Assembly (NCBI GenBank): GCA_016618085.1
Contig: JABLTG010000032.1
Span: forward strand, 62,001-126,000
Source: Neovahlkampfia damariscottae
Lineage: Eukaryota > Heterolobosea > Selenaionea > Neovahlkampfiida > Neovahlkampfiidae
Length of the DNA: 64,000 nt
Direction: 5' to 3'
Numbering within the stretch: position 1 is the first letter of the stretch; each line of letters starts with the position of its first letter. Under the pieces are notes generated by a model. The model made no database searches, was not told the origin of the DNA, and saw nothing but the letters and a program-made list of their open reading frames with translations. This document shows positions 57,436 through 64,000 of this stretch, piece by piece. Both the position numbers and the translations under genes were made by a program.

Positions 57436-57941
57436 ATGCGGTTAAAAATTTGTGCATTGCTGCTCTTTGTCTGTATTGTCCTCACAAACTCCATAAAACT
57501 ATATCCATCTGAAAAAGTAATTCATGGTTCTGGATACTTATACATCGCAAAATCTAAAATACCAAACAGTGGAAAAGGTGTTTTTACAAAAAGAACTTTA
57601 AAAGAAAATCAACTTGTTGAAGAATGTCCTTTATTACTAGTAGAAAAATCAGTAATGAAAACAAAACTTGCTGATTATGTCTTTTTACCAAAATATCAAG
57701 ACAAAAAAAAATATAACGTTTTAGCTCTTGGTTTCTGTTCAATGTATAATCACCATGACAATGCCAATGTTTATCGGAGGTAAACACATTTTAAGATTAA
57801 AATATTTTTCATAGACAAAGTAAAGATATGACCATGATGTATTATGCAAGTAGAAAAATAAAACAAGGAGAAGAATTGTTCATAGATTATGGTCCAAATT
57901 ATTGGAGTTCAAGAACAATGAAAAAAGAAACAAAAAATTAA
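57436..57941 (+). CDS. Secreted or ER SET-domain protein
   Basis: Exons 57436..57779 and 57815..57941 (35-nt intron); 156 aa. A signal peptide (1-19) precedes a minimal SET domain: KIPNSGKGVFTKR at the start, then LGFCSMYNHHDNANV (NH pseudoknot), then across the intron A.RKIKQGEELFIDYG..YW. There is no pre-SET and only a short tail. SET enzymes methylate Lys with SAM; targeting to the secretory pathway is unusual. GATTGGAC lies 8 nt before the ATG. Its stop codon overlaps the stop codon of the convergent M20 peptidase gene. Confidence 0.83.
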
Positions 57942-59440
57942 ACTTTACACCATTTGATTAATGTCAATGCTAAAATTTCAGCACATTGATAAATTTTTTC
58001 AATTTCAATTGATTCATCTTTTTGATGTGCCAATGATGTTTCTCCTGGACCGAAAACAATTGCAGGAATGCCATATTGAGTTAAATAACCACCTAATTAT
58101 GTTATAATTTTAATGAATTTTGGTTAAATTACCGTCAGTTCCCCATGGAGAAGCTTCAATGATTGGTTTTTCTTTCATGACTGTTTCATAAGCATTTGAT
58201 AAAGTTTTAACAATATCATGATGAACATCAACACCACCAGGAAGCCAATGCGCACCCCAAAATTCTAATTTTAATGGGTTTTCTTTAATCCAATCATCAT
58301 TGATGGTCAACAAAGCTTTTCTCAATTGTGATCTTGCTTCATCCATTGTTTCAGAAGGTGAAACTCCTAACTGAAATTATTGTTAGAAAACAACAAATTT
58401 TTACTCTTCCTTCGAGTATGACATGATCAGCTACTGAAGAAGCCCATTGTCCACCGTAAATTTTTCCAATATTTATTGGAATTGGAATTGGCAAATGAGC
58501 AAAGAGAGGATCTTCTTTTCTGATTTTATCATTTCTTTCTTTTTCTAATTCTTGTATTTTTTTAATCACCAAAACACTCTTTTCAATGGAAGAAACACCA
58601 TTATATCTTGTTCCACCATGAGCAACTTTTCCAAAAACATGAATTCTGAACCATGTTGAACCCTGTGTTAAAAATAAACATTAGATAAAACTTACTTGTT
58701 GTTTTGGAAATATTTTCATATTGGTAGGTTCTGGGATTATAGCAGCATCAGCTTTATATCCACGTAAAACAGTTGATAATGTACCTGCTCCTCCTGATTC
58801 TTCTTCAACGACAGATTGAAATATAACATCACCTTTCAATTTGATACCTAAATCTTTCAATATTTTCAATGCAAGATATGATGAAAAAACACCTCCTTTC
58901 ATATCAGTCGAACCTCTTCCAAAAATTCTTCCATTTTCAATTTTACCACTAAATGCATCATCAGACCATTTTGCTTCTCCTTCAGGAACAACATCAACAT
59001 GTCCATTTAAAATAACTGAAGAAAACTTTTCTTCTTTTTGTGAAGCATTGATATCAATGTGAACATTTGTTTTACCAGTTCCTTTTAAAATAGCAACAAT
59101 ATTTGGACTGTTTTTGAAAGAGTCTCTGTTTGTTTGAAAAAATTCATTTTTTTTCATTTCTTCCAAATCCATTTCATACTCATCAACTACAAGACCTAAA
59201 TCTAAAAGTTCTTGTTTCATTATTTGTTGAATTTTGTATTCATCTTTTGAAAAACTTCTTTGTTGAATCCAGTTTTGAAGTGTTTTTAAAGTATCTCCTT
59301 TTTTTAATTCTGCAACATGGTTTTTTATTTTTTCGGAATAATTCTGAAAGAGTTTGTGAGTTTTTAAATGGAGTTACAGTTTCTTTTGAATTCACAAAAA
59401 ACACAAAAAGAAATAAAATTAAGAGTGATTTTGAGTACAT
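57938..59440 (-). CDS. M20 metallopeptidase (ArgE/DapE-like amidohydrolase)
   Basis: Exons 59378..59440, 58696..59343, 58405..58662, 58133..58370, 57938..58092; introns 34, 33, 34 and 40 nt; 453 aa. Signal peptide in exon 1. Metal ligands are in order: [29 protein letters not shown] and a C-terminal AHQKDE His. The insert dimerisation domain is present (FGKVAHGG region). The family removes acyl groups from amino acids or cleaves dipeptides; a secreted or lysosomal role is suggested by the signal peptide. It shares an ATTGG box with a possible micropeptide gene upstream and overlaps the SET gene at its stop. Confidence 0.88.
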
Positions 59441-59473
59441 GCTGTTGGTTTCGAACAAACCGACAAAATTTGA

Positions 59474-59478
59474 CCAAT
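59474..59478. promoter_or_regulatory. CCAAT box between the M20 peptidase and a candidate micropeptide
   Basis: TGACCAATAA lies 34 nt upstream of ATG 59440 (minus) and 29 nt upstream of ATG 59507 (plus), so one box could drive both. Confidence 0.45.
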
Positions 59479-59506
59479 AAAACAGCTTTTTCAATTGACA
59501 AAAAAA

Positions 59507-59619
59507 ATGTCAGCAAGTACAGTTTAGAATCATCTTATTCATGTGAATTAGTTGAAGTTTTGTTGTTGGTCATCATATGCTTCCTAATTTCAAACAAATG
59601 GATAAAAATTTGGAGATGA
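59507..59619 (+). CDS. Candidate spliced 25-aa transmembrane micropeptide
   Basis: Exon 1 59507..59516 and exon 2 59552..59619, joined by a 35-nt GTACAG..TTAG intron, give a 25-residue peptide: MSAIE, one hydrophobic helix of about 13 residues (VLLLVIICFLISN) and a basic end (KWIKIWR). It fits the window's rules (start box 29 nt upstream, intron length, tail-anchor-like charge), but the exons are tiny and chance is possible. Comparable micropeptides exist (OST4, DPM3-type subunits), though I see no specific match. Confidence 0.3.
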
Positions 59620-59657
59620 AAAAAAAAGAAAAATTGTGGTTTGTGATTTCTGCAATT

Positions 59658-61299
59658 TCAATCAAATTTTATTTTTCTCTTTCTCAAAACAAATGGATGA
59701 TTATATTTTGGAGATGAAGTGATAAAACTGACTTCTTCTTCATATGTTGATGAATCAATTCCTTCTTTGAGATGAATAGAATATTTTTGAATGATTGTTG
59801 CAAGAATCATTGTTGCTTCTACTTCTGCAAATTTTGATCCAATGCAATTTCTCTTTCCGTAAGAGAATGGAATATAACCTTTAGGATGTGGACTTTGAAT
59901 GAATCTGTCAGGTAGGAATTCAAGTGGATTTTCCCATAATTTTTCATCTTTATGATAGCATGCCATCAACAATTGAAACACAGTACCTTTTGGAAAATCA
60001 CGTCCGCCTAAAGTTGTTTTTTGTAAACTTTTTTTGACAGTTTGTTTAATAGGTGAATGAAGTCTCAAAACTTCTTTGATTGTTGATTGAGTATATTGTA
60101 GTTTTTTGTAATCATCAAAAGTACCATTTTTATCTTCAAGTATCTCACTAACTTCTTTGAAAACTTTTTGTTGAATCTTTGGGTTTCTTGAAAGCATGAC
60201 CATTGTCCAATGCATGGTACTAGCAGTTCTGAAAAATTTTTAAAGATGATTAGTTCCTTACGTTTCATGACCAGCAAAGAAGAAAATAAACATGTTTGAT
60301 ATCAATTCCATGTCGGTAAATTCAACACCTGTTTCACCTGCTTGTGATTGCACCATTAATTTGACCAAACTGTCATTCACATCTTCATTTGAGTTGTCTT
60401 CTTCTAAATTCTTCTTGCATTTTTGCAATATGAATCTTGCATATTCTTCAAAGTCATGGACAGAATTCATTTGTTTTTTGAAAAATGGCAATTTAAGAAG
60501 TATCTTTGGGGCAAAATTGTGAAAGACTAATCCTTCAATCAAATGCATTAATGAATCAACAAGTGTCATTCCCACATTTTTTGGAATTTGATCAGATTCG
60601 AATTTTCCAAGACTCAATTCTTCCAATGCTTTTGTTTCATATCCAAAGACAGAAGTTGATAATATATCCAAAGTCAAATTAGTGAATGGTTTTCTGAACA
60701 AAAAGTTAGAATTTTAAAAGATATTTACTTCAATGCAAGGTCAGAAACATCATTTTTGACGAATAAATTAAGCATTTTGTTTGTACATTGTACAGTTGAA
60801 TCGCTCACATGTCTTAAATAGTTTTCTTGCATGAATATTGGATTGAATAATATTCTTTGATGTTTCCATTCATCACCAACTGATGCCAACATATTTGGAC
60901 CATAAGGTTTTAAAATACGATACATTTCCAAAGGTTTAGTGTAATTTTTCGATTTTTGAATGCAAATCTCTTGGACCAAGTCAAAATCACTTTTTGAAAA
61001 TAATCAGTATGTGTCTAAACCTACCAAACTACAACAAATTTATGAAAAGAAACTAAAATGTAGACAAAAGGGGTTTTGAATCTTTTTGATGTTTCAAGAA
61101 TCAGTCTTTCTTGTTCTTTGGTTGAAGGTCTTCCAAAAAATTCAGAAAAAGGCATTCGGGGATGGCAAAAATGAGCATAGGCAATTGGTATATCTTCTGA
61201 AAATGTCTTGTAATAAAGTATTCTCCATGAGATGTACAAATAAGTAAAGTATGCAAAGACAGCGAGCACAGGCCAGGTGATAAAATTAATCAAGAGCAT
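59658..61299 (-). CDS. Cytochrome P450 (copy 1)
   Basis: Exons 61025..61299, 60729..60989, 60262..60693, 59658..60228; introns 35, 35 and 33 nt, all phase 2; 512 aa. N-terminal ER anchor helix, I-helix FFAGHETT, K-helix EVLR, PERF-like PDRF, and the heme loop FSYGKRNCIGSKFAE with the axial Cys. A microsomal monooxygenase; substrate unknown. The tandem neighbour has the same introns at the same positions and phases. An ATTGG box (61307-61311) lies 8-12 nt before the ATG. Confidence 0.93.
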
Positions 61300-61426
61300 T
61301 GTTTGACCAATCAACAATCTTCCGAATCTTTAAATAAAACTTCGGATAATTATTTTTCCGTTCTATCTCCAATCCAGGAAAAATAAATGCACATTATTTT
61401 TGAAAAGAAAAATACATTTGAACAAT

Positions 61427-63035
61427 TTAATGAATTCTTTTTCTCAAAATGAAAGGAAGATCATGTTTTGGTGTTGAAGTGACAAACGAAGTTTCTTCTT
61501 CATATTCTGAGGCATTAATTCCATCTTTCAAATGAATTGAATAATTTTGAATCAACGTTGCAAGTGTAATAGCTCCTTCAACTTCTGCAAACTTATACCC
61601 AATACAATTTCTTTTACCATACGAAAACGGCATATAATGAGAAGGATTATGCTCTTTCAAGAATCTTTCTGGTTGAAACTCATATGGATTTTCATAATAT
61701 CTTTCATCATAATGAATTGCTTGCATGTGAGATTGAAAAATAGTTCCTTTTGGAAATACTCTTCCACCAATGGTTGATTTTTCAGTATTTACCTTCACAG
61801 TTGCTTTAACTGGTGTATGCATTCTTAATACTTCTTTTAACACTGCTTGGGTGTATTTCAATTTTCCATAATCTTCATAAGTGGCATCTCTTCCTTCCAG
61901 AACTGAAGCAACTTCGTGATGAAATTTTTCTTGAGCTTCTTGATTTCTTGCAAGTAAAATCATTGCCCAATGCATTGTTCCAGCGGTTCTACAAAATATT
62001 AAATTCAAATCTAAAACTCACGTTTCATGTCCAGCAAAAAAGAAAATGAACATATTTGAGATCAGTTCTTTATCAGATAATTGTCTTTCTTCACCATCTT
62101 GAGATTTTACCATTAACTTTACTAAGCTGTCATTAAGATTATCTTCAACTTTATTTTTGCGACATTTTTCTAAAATGAATTTCATGTACTCTTGAAAGTC
62201 ATGAACTGAATTTTTTTGTTTTTTGAAGAATGGAAGGTTATAAATGACACTAGGTAGAAGCAATTTCATAACTAACCCGTGAATTGAATTCATCAAAGCA
62301 TCAACTAAAGTCATTGAAACAGTAGATGGAATTTCACCATGTTTGTATTGGTCAAAATCAATAGGATCCAAACCATTGGTTTCAAAACCGAAAACAGATG
62401 TTGACAAAACATCCAAAGCTAATTTCTTAAAAGGTTCTCTTTTGAATTTTTAAATATATTTGTTCAAACCTTAATTGGACTTCATTGACGGTTTCTTTTA
62501 ATTTCAGTGACATTAATTTTTTTGTGCATTTGACAGTTGAGCCACATACAAATTTTAAATATGTTTCTTGTGTAAAAACAGGGTTGAATAGAACTCTTTG
62601 ATGTTGCCATTCGCTTCCAACTGAAACTAAAACATTTGGACCAAAAATATCCAATAATTTGTATATTTCTATCGGTTTCAAGTGGGTTTTTGATTTTTTG
62701 ATGTTTATTTCATGAACTGAGTCAAAATCTCTTTTTGTTTTTTAATTTTTTTTTTTTTACGTCACAACCACAAATTTTTTGAAACCTAGCAAACAACTGA
62801 CAAAAGGTGTTTTGTATTTTTTTGAAGTTTCAATGACAAGCTGTTCTTTTCTTTTTGAAGAGTCAACACCAAAGTATTCACCATACGGAGTTTGTGTGTG
62901 GAGAAAATGTCCATAAGCAAGTGGTATTTCTTTGTCATTCAACATAGAGTAGTATATTATTCTCCATGAAAAGTATAAATAACCAACGTACAATAAAACC
63001 AGCGTAATCAGCACCAACACAACAGTGAGTAACAT
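61427..63035 (-). CDS. Cytochrome P450 (copy 2)
   Basis: Exons 62761..63035, 62470..62730, 62022..62438, 61427..61988; introns 30, 31 (donor GTTTGA) and 33 nt (donor GTGAGT), phase 2; 504 aa. Same order of motifs as copy 1: membrane anchor, FFAGHETTAGT, EVLRMH, PERF and FSYGKRNCIGYKFAE. Exons 1 and 2 have exactly the same lengths as in copy 1 (275 and 261 nt), so the pair arose by tandem duplication of an already intron-bearing gene. CCAAT box at 63043-63047, 8-12 nt upstream. Confidence 0.93.
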
Positions 63036-63203
63036 TTTTCAACCAATCAAATTGTAAGTTCAAAAGACAGAACTGAAATAATTTCTTCAGATGAAATGGA
63101 ATGTATCAGTGCAGAAAGCAAAAAAATGAAAATAAACAAAAAAAAAAATGTTTTAATAGATTCTTGGATCCTATTTGGATTTTGGTTTGTTTTACTGTTT
63201 AAT

Positions 63204-63527
63204 CTACAAAACATTGAAAATTGATTCATCCCATTGTTCATGAAGTGTATCCATTATGGCATCAAGAGAAATTGGTTTTGATGAAATAAATCCTTTTACA
63301 TCTATCATCTTTCTGGCAATTTTTTTCTCATCCCTTTTTATTGTGACTGTTTCTTTTATCTTCAGTGTTGGTTCTGAAAGGCTTCGTTTTTCGGGTATAG
63401 ATTCATCTAAGTCAAACTTCAGGGTTTCCAAGCATGGAGAAGAACCACTTCTCTTTTTCTTTTTCTTTTCCAAGAACTTCTTGTACTCACTGAAGGAAGA
63501 AAACCTTTTACTGTTGAGCTGCATCAT
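63204..63527 (-). CDS. Small basic protein of unknown function
   Basis: 107 aa. Lys/Ser-rich and probably disordered in the middle (EKKKKKRSGSS..., RSLSEP), with a more ordered C-terminus (ISLDAIMDTLHEQWD..). ATG 63527 is used; the frame continues upstream to a TTG through the ATTGG box at 63558-63562. It lies between the P450 pair and the eRF1 gene on the same strand. No family recognised. Confidence 0.55.
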   Translation of the reverse strand: MMQLNSKRFSSFSEYKKFLEKKKKKRSGSSPCLETLKFDLDESIPEKRSLSEPTLKIKETVTIKRDEKKIARKMIDVKGFISSKPISLDAIMDTLHEQWDESIFNVL

Positions 63528-63661
63528 TTTTTTAGGTACAAATGACAAAACTGTTTTATTGGTCAACAATCAGAATCAAACTTAAAATGGACAATTTCCA
63601 AAAACAATGCTCATTGACCTGAAAAAACAAAAAAATTTTCAATCAAATTTTATTCATTCAT

Positions 63662-64000
63662 TTACATGAATTCACTTAAATCATCAAATTCATCATCGTC
63701 TTCATTAATTTCTTCTTCTTTTTCAACAATTTCAATGAATTCAATTGGTTCTTGATATTGGAATTTTAAAAACGCTCCTAAACCACCAAATCCTTGCAAG
63801 AATTGTTTTCCTTCAGAAGTTGAATCAGAAATGATTTCAACTTTCAAATCATCCCTTTCAATAAGATAATCAACCAAAAATTGTTTTTCTAAAACACCTT
63901 CTGAAATGGATGCATTTTTGAGTTTTTCTTCATTTTGATAAAATTTAACTCCATCTTCTGTGACAATACGAACTGTTTTTAAATTTTCTGAAAGAACAAT
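63662..64000 (-). CDS. ETF1: Eukaryotic release factor 1 (eRF1), C-terminal part
   Basis: The last 112 residues of the gene; the rest lies beyond the right edge. Domain 3 landmarks: SENLKTVRIV at the edge (animal counterpart ENLDIMRYV), then DYLIERDDLKVEIISDSTSEG.QFLQGFGGLGAFL, the conserved GFGG[IL]G block that binds eRF3, and a very acidic C-terminal tail (EEINEDDDEFDD). eRF1 recognises all three stop codons at the ribosome, fitting the use of TAA, TAG and TGA as stops here. The stop codon is followed by AATAAA within 10 nt. Confidence 0.92.
   Translation of the reverse strand: MVLSENLKTVRIVTEDGVKFYQNEEKLKNASISEGVLEKQFLVDYLIERDDLKVEIISDSTSEGKQFLQGFGGLGAFLKFQYQEPIEFIEIVEKEEEINEDDDEFDDLSEFM

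Overview
This is nuclear DNA of a single-celled eukaryote. It is AT-rich and very compact: about 42 protein genes in 64 kb, usually 20-250 bp apart, on both strands, many split by very short spliceosomal introns. I placed about 57 introns by hand from reading-frame continuity, GT..AG ends and restored family motifs; all are about 27-47 nt. The gene content (RGS proteins, a 7TM-RGS receptor, B-box proteins, a formin/RhoGAP, a bacterial-type kinase/ATPase/GAF/cyclase, P450s, an RBR ligase, many short-intron membrane proteins) suggests a free-living amoeboflagellate-like protist. Heterolobosea (Naegleria relatives) is my best guess, held weakly. No viral, retroviral or Polinton-like element was recognised.

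Layout. 0-13.6 kb: two tandem RGS/START-like genes, a DOMON-7TM-RGS receptor, a tandem B-box protein, UDP-GlcNAc pyrophosphorylase, a two-module membrane protein, a TMEM53-like hydrolase, a thioredoxin-domain ER protein, a histidine phosphatase, an MRNIP-like protein, an F-box protein and tRNA-Leu(AAG). 13.8-19.8 kb: a one-module and a two-module member of a two-TM ectodomain family, a small TM protein, and a kinase with C-terminal cyclic-nucleotide-binding domains. 19.8-21.4 kb: gene-poor, holding a 1.08-kb foldback-like element with 111-bp inverted arms. 21.4-33.3 kb: a Cys-rich secreted protein, a senescence-domain protein, a Gly/Tyr-repeat membrane protein, a helical-repeat protein, a focadhesin homologue and a PLP aminotransferase. 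33.4-43.1 kb: a tandem-FH2/C2/RhoGAP formin, a B-box-ARF protein resembling TRIM23, and a mitochondrial m-AAA protease. 43.2-54.3 kb: an Ariadne-type RBR ligase, a three-module member of the two-TM family, and a 1742-aa kinase/ATPase/GAF/cyclase flanked by two paralogous small zinc-finger genes. 54.5-64 kb: a dual-specificity phosphatase, M28 and M20 peptidases, a secreted SET protein, two tandem P450s, small unknown genes, and the 3' end of the eRF1 gene.

Two genome-wide habits stand out. Nearly every gene has a CCAAT or ATTGG box (often CCAATCA/TGATTGG) 8-55 nt before its ATG, in either orientation. Many genes end with the stop codon lying inside an AATAAA-like polyadenylation signal. Together with the tiny introns this indicates extremely short untranslated regions. 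Signalling dominates the window: G-protein regulation (RGS), cyclic nucleotides (a cyclase and a cNMP-binding kinase), Rho/actin control (formin-RhoGAP) and ubiquitin/ARF factors.
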